Positions 11,795-23,693 of a stretch of 64,000 bases of DNA are shown piece after piece; within the stretch, counting starts at the first letter, position 1, and the number at the start of each line of letters is the position of its first letter. The stretch comes from Chlorella sorokiniana (taxonomy: Eukaryota; Chlorophyta; Trebouxiophyceae; Chlorellales; Chlorellaceae), in the NCBI GenBank assembly GCA_025917655.1, contig CP084619.1:2523001-2587000 (forward strand), written 5' to 3'. The notes under the pieces are model-generated. The model worked only from the letters and a program-made list of their open reading frames with translations. It was not told where the DNA came from and searched no databases. The position numbers and the translations under genes were made by a program.

Positions 11795-14008
11795 GGTGGC
11801 GGCAATGCCGCTGCTGCTGCCGGTTCTGTTCCCAGGGTGCCCGCCTGCCAGCCCCCGACACAAACGTCGAGCGTGGCTGGGCGAGCTGCTGCGCCTGCTG
11901 CACCTGCTGCGCCTGCTGCGGCTGCTGCTCCTCCTGGGCAGGGCCCCAGCCCCCGCTGCTCTCCTGCTGCCAGCCGCCGCCGCCGTCGCCGCCTGGACTG
12001 CTGGCCTGCCAACCCCCGCTGCCTTGCTGGCGCAGTCCGATGCTGATGCCTGCCAGCCGCCCCCGACTCCCAGCCACCCGCGTCGCTGCCACCAGGCGGA
12101 TGCTCGGGTGGTTTGGGTGCTTCTGGTTGAGCTTCATCCTCTGGTGGCGGCGGAGGTGGTGGTGGCCCGCCGCCGTCTTCCGGGGTGGCGGTGGACCGCC
12201 CTCATCGGGCGGCAATGGAGGCGGCTCCTCCACCGCAATTCCTGCCGCCCGCTGCGCCGCTTTGACCCTGCAGCACAACCCGGACCGCCAGGCAGAAAAG
12301 TGCTGTCAGCTCAAGCATGCACTGGCCAGGCCAACACAGAAACAGGAGGGACGCTCGTACGACTGCAGCTCCCATGGACGTGCAAAAGCCCCCCCCCAAG
12401 GCTTTGCCCCCAAAGAGAACCACAACCAGCTAGACACTGCAATCATCTGGCACTCACTGCGCCGCCATGCGCGCTGCCTCCTTCTCCGCCCGCCGCCGCT
12501 CCTTGCGCTCGCGGTCCTTGCGCCCGCTCGCTCAGCATGGCCCGCGTCTCGGCCAGCCGCTTGCGGTGGTGGTGGTCGTACGACGACAGGTGCTCCTCCA
12601 TCTCGTGAGCAAACTGGTACTGCTTGTGGCACACCTGCGGTATGGTGGGCGGGTGGGGGCGCGGGGGATGCGGGCAGAGATGGAACAGAAAGAGTAGGGT
12701 GAACAACGCGCACGGGCGGCACCCAGCCTGGAACTGAGTGCAGGGAGGGGCAATGGCGCGCGAGTGCCGCCCCCGCATGCTGTAAGCTTGCGGGAAAAGG
12801 CAGCGAAGCAGGCGCGGAGTGGCAGCGGCAGGGGAGGTGGCAGAGGGCTGGGAGCACCGCCGGTGCGGGAGCACACAGGACGCAGCGCGGTTGCTGCCGT
12901 CAGTTTGCTCTGTGCAGTTGGCGCTTGCCTGGCAGTAGAAAACGCGCAGCTCTCGCTTGACCTCCTCCCGGATCTTGCTTTGCCGCTCCGCCTCCGCCTG
13001 CAGCGACCGCCCAGGGCGCCAGCTGGCTCAGGTCGGGCGGGCACCCAGCTTCCAATGGCCTTGAGCCCGTGTCAACAGCTGAGCTGCGGCACCGTCTACT
13101 CTACGCTGCCCCGCGCTCTCCACCCCACCTGCCCCTTTGCTGCCTGCCGCCCATGCGGCCACCCTCCGCTGCTCACGCAAGCACTCCCGGGCGCCGCACC
13201 TCGCGCTTGCGCCGCCGCTCCTCGTCCTCATCCGCCTGCAGCTCCACCTCCAGCGCCCGCCGCTCCACAAACTCTGCTGCCGTGTACTGGCGCTCCTGCT
13301 CGCGCCGCCCCAGCCCCGTGCGCGTGCCGGTGTCGTTGGCGTCGAGACGCACCGGCTCAGAGATGCCTGGGGGCGGCGGGGCATCCGCTGTCAGGACTTA
13401 CTGCCGTGGCGGTGTGCCAGGCGGGCGAGCAGCAGAGCGGTGACGCGGGCGTAAGACGGAAGGGGGCGGGGTGCAGCGGGGGGTGCTGCTGCGGCTGCGG
13501 CGGCGTCGCACCCTGCTGCTGCCGGCCGAGGCCCGCCCGGGCGCCAGCCCATGCGCTGCAGCAGGCGGTAGCCCACGTTGCTCTCGGGGATTGCTGCCTC
13601 GATGGACGCGCACTCGGTTTCGTCCAGGTCGACGTTCTCCTCGACGAACCGCGTCATGGGCAGCCTGGCAGGGTGACAGGGCAGGGAAGAGCGAGGGGGA
13701 GCACATCGGGGGAGGGCGCAGAGGGCAGGATGGTGGTGGCCGGCCCTCTGCCAACGCTGGTGGCAAGCAGCGGCTGCCAGGCAAGCAAAATTATGCGTTA
13801 TCGCTGCACTAAGCACGGTGGGTTGGCGGGCAGGTGCAGGCGAGGTGCGGGTGGAGCAGCAGCGGCGGGGCACAGCCGCACCGAAAGTCCTCGCCCTCCA
13901 GCGCCGCCAGCTCCACCAGCTCATCCACCCGCGCCCGCTGCGTGGAGGCTCGGAACTCGTCGCCACGCCCGCGGCCAGGCGAGGGTCCACCACCTCCACA
14001 GGCTGCAT
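11369..14008 (-). CDS. G-patch and C2H2 zinc-finger protein (GPATCH8-like)
   Basis: Nuclear protein of the G-patch/zinc-finger class related to animal GPATCH8; G-patch domains usually contact DEAH helicases in RNA processing. Exons: 14008-13882, 13664-13512, 13366-13200, 12997-12929, 12634-12458, 12267-11369 (TAG). Exon 1 gives VDELVELAALEGEDFRCG. Exon 2 carries the G-patch: SNVGYRLLQRMGWRPG and, one frame over, GLGRQQQG. Exon 3 continues ISEPVRLD and TGLGRREQE. Exons 4-5 form a charged helix and the zinc finger FYCQVCHKQYQF with EMEEHLSSYDHHH (C-x2-C ... H-x5-H). The final exon is low complexity: proline runs, a run of 11 glutamines and an acidic end GSDSEEEGS. Homology or composition changes frame at several G/C runs (about 13963, 13543, 12565, 12210). 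The intron after FYCQ has a GC donor (CAG|GCAAGC). The divergent neighbour is the L31 gene. Confidence 0.82.
11761..11793. repeat. CTG/CAG microsatellite (11 units) encoding polyglutamine
   Basis: Eleven perfect CTG units on plus, read as CAG on minus inside the last exon of the G-patch gene, giving a glutamine run followed by proline-rich sequence. Confidence 0.9.
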
Positions 14009-14445
14009 GGCTGCCGCTGGCTGGCCGCGCAGGCCGCGTTACAGCTCGTGCCCAAACAAGCGCTGACGGCTGCGGCGCGGCAGCAGCGACGGCCGGAGGG
14101 CAGCCCGCCCAATGGCGCGAGGTTTAGCGCTTAGCTCAAAATTGTATGCGTCCAAGCCTGTCCCTTACAGTTGGCACAGTGGCAGAGCTCGACTTTCGAT
14201 CAAGAAGCTGCTGCAGTAAAGTTTGGCCGTAATTCAGCGTCAGATGATTGGGAACATAAGGGACACCGGCCATGCAGCGGAAAGCGCAGCGGGGCGAGCA
14301 AACTGGGGAGACAGGCTGGCAGTCTGGGAAGAAGGCGCGCCGCAGGGCTTATCTCCTTTACCGTGCATTGTCCGTAGTCTTCCTCAGTCGAGCCACATAA
14401 GTGTTTAACAGCGTCACCCGGGGCTTTGTCTGGCAGAAGGCAGCC
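14009..14445. promoter_or_regulatory. Shared upstream region of the G-patch (-) and L31 (+) genes
   Basis: 437 bases separate the two divergent start codons, so both promoters and both 5' leaders must fit here. I recognise no TATA box or named element. Confidence 0.5.
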
Positions 14446-15346
14446 ATGCAGAGCCTCACCGTCCGCAGCGCGCCCGTGGTTGGCAGCAGGCAATGCAGCG
14501 TTCGCAGCAGCCAACGAGGCATGCAGGTGCGTGCTGCCGACGGGCTGGTATGGGCAGGAGTGCCAGCCGCTCCACGGGCTGCCGCTGCCTCTCTCCATGC
14601 CGTGCTGCCGCAGCCTACCGCAATTTACATGAACAAGAACAAACTTTGCGGACAATGCGCCTCATCGAGCGGCGCAAGCGGCCGTCGGCGTTGGGCGGGC
14701 AGCGCAGAGTTGCCGCTTTCAGCAACTGCATGGGCCGTGGCTGGTGTACCACTGCAGGTCGTGGCCATGGCGAAGAAGGGCATTCACCCTGAGTGGCACA
14801 ACGAGGCCAAGGTGCTGTGCAACGGCGAGGAGGTGCTGGTCACCAGCGGCACCCGGGACAGCTACACCGGTGCGCTGGGTGCCCCTCACTTGCCGCGCGC
14901 CACGGAGGCAGCTAACTTGTGTTTGACGAGAGCCAGCTCCAGCTCGCAGCTGTGCAAGCAATAAATCTGGGGGTAGCGACTCGGCGGCGCCACGTGGCTG
15001 TCTTGCCATGCTGTCCGCCGCCTTCACGCCCGCTACACTCATGCCTGCCATGCAGTGGACATCTGGAGCGGCAACCATCCCTTCTTCCAGGGCAACACCT
15101 CCACCGTTGTGACTGACGAGGGCCGCGTCAACCGGTGGGCTACCGCCGCTGCCAAGTGCACGCTTGCTCCGCCCCTCCTGCTTCTGCGCCACCGCCCCTT
15201 GACCGGGCCCCACCACCGCTCTTCACCCCAAGGCCTGTGCTCTTGCATCTACCCCCTGCAGCTTCAAGCGGCGTTTCGCAGGCCTGGAGAGCTTGGCGGC
15301 TGTGGAGACCATCACCAGCGCCAAGGAGAAGGCGGGCAAGCAGTGA
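14446..15346 (+). CDS. RPL31: Plastid ribosomal protein bL31
   Basis: Large-subunit ribosomal protein L31, nuclear-encoded and imported into the chloroplast. Four exons: 14446-14526, 14758-14869, 15056-15134 and 15262-15346, with TGA at 15344-15346; all phases fit. Exon 1 ([20 protein letters not shown]) is serine- and arginine-rich without acidic residues, as expected of a transit peptide. The mature part starts near AKKGIHPEW. It has the bL31 marks [33 protein letters not shown] and RVNRFKRRF. The zinc-binding cysteine set of some bacterial L31 proteins is absent, so it is the C-minus form. The gene is intact, unlike many neighbours, with no frame change. Its poly(A) signal at 15430 is shared in mirror form with the kinesin gene. 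Confidence 0.95.
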
Positions 15347-15429
15347 GCGGGCGCTGGTCACCCCAGTGCACCGTCTGCTCACCGCATCCCCTCCTTTGCT
15401 GCCGCTTCTCCCTCTTGCTCCTCCCCAAA

Positions 15430-15440
15430 TGTAATTTACA
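15430..15440. terminator. Palindromic bidirectional polyadenylation signal
   Basis: TGTAATTTACA reads TGTAA on both strands around a central T. It lies 84 bases after the L31 stop (+) and 330 bases after the kinesin-5 stop (-), where each convergent gene should end. Confidence 0.65.
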
Positions 15441-15769
15441 TTGTCAAGAAGTTTTGGACAACTGGGTGTGAGCTAAGCGTCGCGAGTGAACGGTGAAGCG
15501 AGTGAACGGTGAAGCAGTCGGCGATGGCGGTTGGCCGCATGCTGGGATGCGCGACAACAACAGTGAGAGCACGTCACGGGTGGGCGTATGGCGAGCCGTG
15601 GCATGCATTAGCCGCGTGCTGCTGCAGGTGGGGAGTTGCTAGCACGGCCAGCACCGCTCGCCATTCGCGACATGGGCAGCCCCTGGCCTCAGTCGCGTCG
15701 TTCGCGCGCGCGCGCTGCGCTGCAGGTTCCGTGCAAACGCACCGCGCAGCTTGGACGGGGTGCGCCCCG
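15441..15769 (-). other. 3' UTR of the kinesin-5 gene
   Basis: Non-coding stretch between the kinesin-5 stop (15770) and the palindromic TGTAA site. It holds a 16-base tandem repeat, gcgagtgaacggtgaa, twice at about 15481-15512. Confidence 0.5.
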
Positions 15770-18700
15770 TCACGGGCGTCTCCCCTCGCCGCCCCGGCTG
15801 CGCTTGCCGAGGGCTGACGGCGAGAGCGCAGGCCTGCCGCCCTTGATTGCGGGCAGCGCCGTGTCCAGCGGCGGCACCCGCGGCGCAGCGGCCGCCACGT
15901 TGCCGGCATCCGCATTCTCAGTGGCCTCCTCTGCAGCGCTGTCGTCGCCGGCCGCCTCCTCGCCCTCCTGGCTGACCACCTCCGCCGCCATGTCCTCCTC
16001 TGGCAACTCGCGTTCGGCGGCAGCACCTGCGCGAGTACCAGCGAGCAGGCTCAAAGAAGGGAGAGCGCAAAGGCAGCCTCTGCAACCAATAGGCCGTTGC
16101 TGGAATAAACTACATGAAAGATGAGCAGGGGCACAGAAGGTGCCCGCAGCAGGCCAGCGCCCCGCCCCCCAAAGAGCAGCAACGCACCCGCAGGCGGTTC
16201 CTGTGACACCAGCTGTGCCCGGAACTGGGCAAAGAGCTGCTCGGGGCGGGAGCGCGCAGCGCGTCAATCTCGGAGCGGGGCGGCACGGCGTGCTGCCGCT
16301 GCAGCGGAACCTTGTCTGCAACAAGCGGGGCAACAGTTTGTGGGTCATGCCAGTCTCAGGCTGAGGAGTGCAACAGGTCGGGCTGCAAGGCCTCTGGCGA
16401 CACTCGTCTTGTGTTCAGGCCAGAGCCCTTTGCGACAGCGATCGCACCTCTGTTGGCATCCGAACGGTACCGCCCCCAACCTGCTCCTGCACCAGCCCTG
16501 ACAGCGCTGCCAGCGCTGACACCTGCTCGGCGGCAAAGCCTGCCAGCGCGGCGCCGCCCTCCTCGCCCAGCTGGCGCAGGCGGCCTCCGTCGGCGCCGTC
16601 GGCAGCCAGGCTGGCAGTCGCCGCAGCCTGCATCTCGGAGCGCGCCGCGGCCGTCTCTGCCACCACGGCCGCACACTTGCCCTGCTCCTCTGCAGCCAAG
16701 CCAGCAAGGGCCGCAGTCTGCCCGGCCACAGCATCTGCCACGGCGGCGCTGTGCGCCTGCAGCAGCGCCACGCCCTCCTCGGCGGCCGAAGCCGCCGTGG
16801 CCTGCAGCTCGCCGCCGCGCTGCGCAGTGCCCGCGAGCGTGGCACGCAACACCGCTTCCCCGGCCTGCAGCCCGCCCGCCACTGCGGCGTGCGCTGCGCC
16901 GGTGGCTTCCTCGTTGGCAGCCAAGGCGGCCAGGGAGGAGTGCGCGCTTTCCTCCATGCCTGCCAGCGCACCCTCCAGCCCCGCCTGGTCTGAGGCGAGG
17001 CGGGAGCGCAGGCCCGCCGCCGCGCTCTTCACCTCCGCCTCCGCCTTGGAGGCAAAGCTGCACAGGGTGGGTGGCGCCCGCGCTGGTTTGGTCAGGAGAG
17101 GAGTCAGCAGTCAGAGAAGACGGGTAAGGCCCGCCGATCACGGCCATGCATCGCCGCTGAGAGGCACAATACCCGCCCCCACCCCATGACCCCATGATCC
17201 GCAGCTCTCACGCGCACCTGGCCAGCAAGCCGGTGATCCGCTGCAGCAGCGCTGCCTGCTCCGCCTGGCTGTTCTGCAGGAACGAGGCCTCAAAGGCGTC
17301 CACCGCCCCCGCCGCCGCGCCCAATCGGGCCGCCACGTCGCCGCGCGCCGCGCCGCCGCCGCCGCGTCGCGCGCCGCGCCAAACTGCTGCCGCGCGGCGG
17401 ACAGCGCGGCCTGCGTGGCGGCGGCGGCCGCCTCGCCCGCGACCCGCTGCTCAGCAAGGAATGCGCCCAGCTGCCGCTCCTCCTCCTGCAGCCCCGAGCA
17501 GAGCGAGGCGTATGCCGCCGCCAGCTGCTCCCGGGCCGCTGCCGCCGCCGCCGCCGCCTCCCCCAGGTGTGCGGCCTGCTGCTGGCCCAGGCCCGACAGC
17601 GCGCCTGCCCCAGCCCCTTGCACCGCCTGAGTGGCTGCTGCCGCCGCCGTGCCCACCGCCTCCAGCTGAGCCTGCAGGGCCGCCGAGTCTCGCTGCAGGC
17701 GCGAGGCCTCTGCCGCCTTGCGATCCGCAAAGCCCGCCAGCAGCGCGCCCGCGCCTCAAATCGCTGCGCCTGCGCCTGCGCCGCAGCAGACACCGCCGCC
17801 TCCATGGCCGCCAAGCGCTCCGTGGCGGCGGCACGCAGCTCCTGCAGCGGCGGCGCGTGCAGACAGCATCAGCCCTTCGTCCCCAACAGCTCCCATCACC
17901 CACCTTTCCACCCCCGCCGGGAAACCGACGCTGCCCGCACACCGGCCTGCCTGCCGACAAGTCCCAAACCTCTTTGGAGACTTCTCTTCCCCCATGCATG
18001 CGCCCACCTGCACCAGCTCCAGGTTGGCGTCCTCCATGTCGTTCTTCTCGTCCCACCGCTCAAACAGCAGCGCGACGTCGGCCGCCGCCGCCGCCAGCGC
18101 CGAGTTGAGCGCCGCGGCGTGGCCCGCCAGCGCCGCGTCGCAGCGCTGCTGCGCCGCGATGGCCGCCTCCCGCTCCTGGCAGGCCAGGCGGGCGGACGCC
18201 AGCTCCTCCCGCGTTGCCGCCAGCTGGCCGCGCACCTGAGGGTGGGCGGGCGGTCAGGGGGTGGGGGAGTAAGGCTAGGACGGACGTCAGCAATCAGTTA
18301 AAACCACCAACCCAGAAAAGCTACATGTGGAAGCACTGTTGCGAGAGCGTGCATGGTTTGCCAGGGGGACAGCTGGACCTGCGGCTGCAGCACGCAGGTT
18401 CGGCGCAGGGAGCAGGCACGCCGCTTGCAAGGCACGCTCGATAGCAACTGCCTCTAGCTCTCAGGTGCCATTGCAGCCTCCCACCCCCACACACACACGC
18501 ACGCACCTGCCCCAACTGCAGCTCGTGCGCGGCCTGCTGCGCCGCCATCTCCTGCTGCCACTCCTCACGCGCCAGCTCATGCTGCGCTGCCACCGCCTCC
18601 GCCTCCGCCTCCAGCTCCTCGCAGCGCGCACCCAGCAGGCGCCGCTCCTCGCACTCATCTTCGTATTGCTGGGCTGGGATGTATACGCCTGCAGGGCACA

Positions 18701-21414
18701 GCCGGGAGCAGCACGCAGCTGATGAACCCTGGCAGCACTGCAAGCCGAGCTGCAAGCTGCCACAGCAGGGCTACCACGTGGTCGCGTCGATCGTACTCTG
18801 GAGGCAGCCACAGGCACGCTGCCAGCACAACCGCGTGATCTGCCGCGCCCAAGCCCACCGTTCTTCTCCCGCGTGGCCAGCAACATCTGCTTCAGCTTCT
18901 CTATCTCGAAGTTCATCTCCTTGAGGTGCGTGGTCTTTGAGATGCGGGCGTTGATCTGCAGGCACATCATGCAAGCGCGGGCAGGTGCATGAACCAGGCC
19001 TGTGTGGGCAAGCGGCAGCTGGCTGTGTGCAGGCAGAACGGCGGCAGCCTGGCGCACGGGCGCTGTCCAGCAGCCCCAGATCTTCTTCTTGCAGCCAGCA
19101 GCAGCATCCCTCCCCCCGCCCCAGGAACCCCCAAGAACCCAGAACAAGTGTGCAGGGCGTGCCTCTGGCTTGTTCTTGATGTTCTTGGCCCGGTGCGCAT
19201 AGTCCAGGGTGGACAGTGTCTCCTCCTGGCAGTGCACCGTGGGTGCGATGGTGGCAATGATGCACGTCTTGGTCTTGCCGCCCAGCGAGTCGCGCAGCAG
19301 GCTGCAGGCGGTTGCGAAAGCAGGGGTAGGCAGCTGCAGTGACCAGCCGCCCAGCATCTGCTGCCAGCGCATTCCAAGTGCGCCTCACAACACCATCCAT
19401 ACTGTTCATTTCAGCAGCCCCTGCCACCGCCACCCGTGCCACCCACCGTGTGAGTTTGGAGTCGCGGTAGGGCACGTGCCCCTGCCCCTCCACCAGCGCG
19501 GTGATCACGCGCCCCAGCGTCAGCAGGCTCTTATTGATGTTGCCTGCCTCCTTGGCCCGCTGCTCCACGGCGCCAGAGCTGCAGCGCAGGGTGGGCATGG
19601 CAGCAGGCTGGGTGCGCGCGGGGGTGACAGGCAGGCCGGGCAGGAGCAGAAGCCAGGTTTGTAGCTGCGAAGCAAGACCCTGTCCTGCCCCCGCCGCCAT
19701 CACATGCCCTCGTTGATCCAGCCCACCGACATGAACACATTCCCATTGCCGCCACCGCCCCCTGCCCACCGCGTGATGTTTTCTGAGCCAGCCAGGTCCA
19801 CCAGGTAGAGCTTGCCCACACGGATGACCTCGTCGCCCTCGGGTGTCACCTCCCGCACGCTCACCGTCACGTTGAAGACTGGCAGGGGGCGGGTGGGGCC
19901 AGGCAGGTGCAGCAGAGGGGCGCTAGGGCTTGTGCGCAGCAAACGGGGAGCGGATGGCTGTCGGGGTGAAGCAGCGTGGATGCAGATCATTCCCTGGAGC
20001 TGGAAGCAACCCAAGGCTATGGAAGCAGAGCCCCTGAGCGTGACAGCGCCGTGCCGCTGGGCACCCACCCGAGTGCGACCGCGACGACTGCTTGTTGAGC
20101 AGCGTCTCAGCGGTGCGTCGCTTGGCCGACCCCTGCTCCAGCAGCGCAAAGATCTCGCGACTGCTCTTTACGATGCTCTCCTCGATGCCGGCCAGCACCA
20201 CACCGCTGCGGTCCTCCATAATGCGCACCTTCATGCATGAGCGTGTGGTGGTGGGGGGGGGGGGAGGGGGAGAGGAGGAAGCTCGCAGGCAGATCAGACG
20301 GGTGGCTTGCAGCGCAAGTTTACTTTGGCAAGGCAGCAGGCGAGCTGCTGTGCTGGCGTGAGTTGCTGCCGCTGGTGCTGGATCGCAAGCTGCCGTTCTC
20401 GTTTTGATGCTCGTGGCACCGCTGCAGCAGGGATCCCGCCGCAGCAGGCCCGCACCTTGGGCACCTCCGCCCCCACTGCCAGCAGGTCGGTGATCTCCTC
20501 GTTGTACAACTCCAGGTAGGAGCACTTGACGGTGTACTCGGAGGCCAGGCCGTCCAAGTAGGCGAAGATCTGGTGGATGGCACGCGGGATGACGCCCGCC
20601 GCATGCCCAAGATCCTCGCCCAGGTCTCCCGTCATCGTGTGCGTCTTGCCCGTGCCTGTCTGGCCGTCTGCAAGCATCAGTGGGGAGTGACGTGGGCGGG
20701 CGCCCAATGCAAGCTGAGGCAGGAGCTGGCCGGCCGGCCAGCCGCTGCTGCAAGCAGATCCAGCATCGCAAGGCCCTGGCCTACGGGCACCAAGCCACTG
20801 CATCACGCATGGACGAGAGGCAGCGCACATGCGAAGATAGTGCAGTTAAAGCCCTCCAGCACCTCCTCCACTATGGAGGAGACGGCGGAGCTGTAGAGCT
20901 TCTCCTGGGAGGTGTCGGGGGAACACCTGCAAACCAGGGGCCCAAATCTCCGGGTAACAGACTGTTTGAGTTTTTTCCGCCAAATGCCCTGCTTGCCACC
21001 AAGTCTGAGCTCTGGCGGCAGTTCTGTTCATCTGAGCGCATGCTGAACTGCACCTTGTCAAAGTGGTACGTGCGCGTGGTGTGCTGCTTGAGTTGGGCAG
21101 CGTCTGCGTGAGGGTCACGCTCTTCATTGCCTCGTCGCACTTGACCACTTGAGGCGTGCGAGCCGCCACCTCCTCCTTCGATGGTGGCCTGTAAGACGTG
21201 TAAGCATTAGTTTGGGTGTCTGTCACAGCCATGTTCTTAGGGGAGCACAGTAGCAGCCAAGCTTGAACTGGGAGCTTGTCGTGCGGCGTGCCGCCACTCT
21301 CCCCGCACAGCCTCAGCTGCACCTGCATCGCAGGATGACTTGCACGTTGACGGCATCCTGTGCGTTGCCCATGACACTGTTGGTGCGAGGTGGGGCCTTG
21401 TTGTTGGCCGCCAT
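15770..21414 (-). CDS. KIN5: Kinesin-5 (BimC/Eg5 family) motor protein
   Basis: Plus-end-directed tetrameric mitotic motor that slides spindle microtubules. ATG at 21414. Exons: 21414-21323, 21188-21054, 20926-20829, 20667-20456, 20228-20069, 19878-19770, 19578-19447, 19301-19163, 18955-18859, 18688-18507, 18235-18008, 17841-17218, 17057-16481, 16315-16188, 16026-15770 (TGA). The motor has [16 protein letters not shown]-loop GQTGTGKT, switch [10 protein letters not shown], switch II DLAGSEN, then [16 protein letters not shown] and [16 protein letters not shown]. The neck reads [14 protein letters not shown] and [10 protein letters not shown], typical of kinesin-5. The stalk is very alanine-rich coiled coil; the tail is acidic, then basic (KRSRGGEG), with a possible Ser-Pro site near the end. 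Frame jumps occur at about 21099, 20918, 17775, 17318 and 16245. Intron 19162-18956 has a GC donor. Confidence 0.93.
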
Positions 21415-21723
21415 TTGCCGCAGCTGCGCCGAACTGTCAAGGGCGCATGGAGAGGGGAGAGGGTGAGGAGCTGCAACTGATCTGAACAAACCAGTAGCCT
21501 GCGCCCAGCAAGTCGTCAGCGAGCATAGACCAAACATAGGCATCTGTACAGCGCCAGGAGCGTGTACATCCTGGTGCATCCCTCGCCACCTGCAGACAGC
21601 CACGGCTCCCTGCAGTCAAGCGCACTGACATTCAAGCAACGAGGCATGTCTGGGATGTGCACTCTGGGCTCGATCGAGGATTGAGTGACTTTGACTGGGT
21701 ATTAGCTGAGCCCGCTGGGGGCC
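21415..21723. promoter_or_regulatory. Shared upstream region of kinesin-5 (-) and CDC50 (+)
   Basis: Only 309 bases separate the divergent start codons. The middle part (about 21640-21700) is less GC-rich. No specific element recognised. Confidence 0.5.
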
Positions 21724-23693
21724 ATGCCCCGCAGCGAACAAAGTGGCGATGCCACCTCCGTGTACTCGTTCACCACCGAGGACACGGCAACCAGCGAGGA
21801 ACTCGCCCGTCGCGGCCCTAAGAAGTACAACTTCCACAAGCGCTTTGCCTACCAAAAGCTTGACGGATGGCGGCCCGTGCTGACACCGCGCATAGCAGGT
21901 GAGGAGCCTCCCGCGAAACCGCCTGCTCACCTGCGGCCTACCGTGCCCGCCCCAAGCTCGCTCCAACGCCCTTGCGCCTCTGTGCACAGAGCTGTTCTTC
22001 CTCTCGGCGGGCGTGCTGCTGTTGGCACTGGGCATCCCCATCCTCATAGCCTCGCTCAACGTGGTGGAGTACAAGGTGCCCTACGCCTTTGAGGGCCCGT
22101 TTGCCGGCAGGGACGCCGCCGAGCGCCAGAGCCTGCTCTGGAGCGCCCCAGACGACACGGGCGTGCAGTACACGGTGCCCATCTTGGTGGACCAGCGCAT
22201 GGAGCCCCGGTGCGCTTGCGGCTGGGTGTGGGCTGGCAGCGTGCCCGCTGTGGTGCGATGTCAGGGTTTGCAGTCGGGGCCAGGTCTCGATGTTGGGCGC
22301 TCCTGAACACCGCCGGACTGCTCCATGCATAGCATCCCTCACCATCCGCTCCTCACCCTCCATCCTGCCACCTTCCCGCAGATATACTTGGTGTTCGAGC
22401 TGGGCAGCTTCTTCCAGAACTTCCGCCGCTATGTGCGCTCGTACGACCCCAATCGCATGCACGACGGCGCCGACAGCGGTTCCCCGTCTCCGCCTGCCAG
22501 CCCTTTTCCTACCTGGGCGGCAACGGCTCGCTGCCCATCAACCCCTGCGGCCAGATTGCCAACAACTTCTTCAACGACACATTCCGGGTGCTGGGCCCCG
22601 GCGGCGAGCTGGAGGTGGATGACTCGTCAATCGCCTGGAGCAGCGATGCCGACCACCTGTATGGTCCCGTTGCGGCGGTGAACTACAACCCGGCAGACGC
22701 GGCGGCGCTGCGGGCGGCAACACCACCTTCCAAGTGCTCAACCAGAACCAGCACTGGATGGTGCGCTGGCAGGGCTGCCGGCATGTGGCACGGGGCTGGC
22801 ACAGGTCTTACGCTGCTTGTGCTGGCCGCCTGTGTGCAAGGCCCGAATCGGAAGGGACTGATCTGGGTTGCTTTTCATGCTGCACCCCCTTCCCCAGGTG
22901 TGGATGCGGCCGCACAGCCAGGTGGCGGTACAGAAGCTGTACGGACAAATCAACACGCCCATCGAGGCGGGCACCCAGCTCACAATCGAGGTGCAGAACC
23001 GGTACAACACATACGAGTACGCTGGTGCCAAGACACGTGAGTCAGGCCGCCTGTGCATTCCAGTGCTACGCGGGAAAGGCGCAGCGCAACACGCGTGCGG
23101 CTGCTCAGATGCGGGTACTGCTCAGATGCGGGCTCAGATGCGGGTACTCTCGCCCGCCCCACCCCCGCACTAAGCAGCCCTGTTGTCCCTCCCACTGCTC
23201 CTGCAGTCATCCTCACCACCAACAGCTGGGTGGGTGGGCGCAACAACTTCCTGGGCGCGTGTTACATCGCTGTGGGGGCCTCTGCCTCATCGCGTCCCTC
23301 TTCTTTGTGGTCGGCTACGACATTGGTGGGTGCTGACTGTGCCCATTTTGCGCTTGGGGGCCAGACTAGCAGTGGTTTAGAGTCATGTATTTCTTCTTTG
23401 AGCATCGCTCAGTAAATCCCATTGCGCGGCCAGCAGGCTGCCTTCCCCAATATGCTGGCCGCCTTCCCCAATTAGCTCCCTGTCCACTGCCCCGCGCCTT
23501 GTTTACAGGCTTGATCTGGAAGCGGCCGTTCGGCGACCTGTCCAACCTGTCATGGCTGCGCCGCCATGCCTCCGAGATTCACACGCAGCAGCAGCTCGTG
23601 GCCGCCCTCAGCAGCAACAGGGTGGGCAACGGTGACGCTGCACCTGCTGCTGAGGCGGTGGCGGAGGTCCCTGCCAGCGTGTCAAAAAACTAG
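21724..23693 (+). CDS. CDC50: CDC50/LEM3/ALIS family flippase beta subunit
   Basis: Non-catalytic subunit of P4-ATPase phospholipid flippases, needed for their exit from the ER. ATG at 21724. Exons: 21724-21898, 21990-22209, 22382-22760, 22898-23036, 23207-23325, 23509-23693 (TAG). Cytosolic N-terminus includes KRFAYQKLDGWRPVLTP, the first membrane span is LFFLSAGVLLLALGIPILI, and the lumenal part has FFQNFRRYVRSYDPNRM, INPCGQIANNFFNDTF, IAWSSDADH, QNQHWMVWMRP, YGQINTPIEAG and NSWVGGRNNFLG. The second span (GLCLIASLFFVVGYD) is read only if one G is added to the run at 23274-23278. Other frame slips lie near 22209/22382, near 22485 and near 22716. The C-terminal tail is WKRPFGDLSNLSWLRRHA. N-glycosylation sequons (NDTF, NTTF) and lumenal cysteines are present. 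Confidence 0.93.

Noticed and set aside
11755-12702. Leucine- and cysteine-rich plus frame that mimics a membrane protein
   Set aside because: It is the reverse of CAG and proline codon repeats in the G-patch gene's last exon.
16356-17195. Gly/Arg-rich minus frame resembling an RGG protein
   Set aside because: It is the third frame of the alanine-rich kinesin-5 stalk; the coiled-coil frame next to it has proper splice sites and heptad character.
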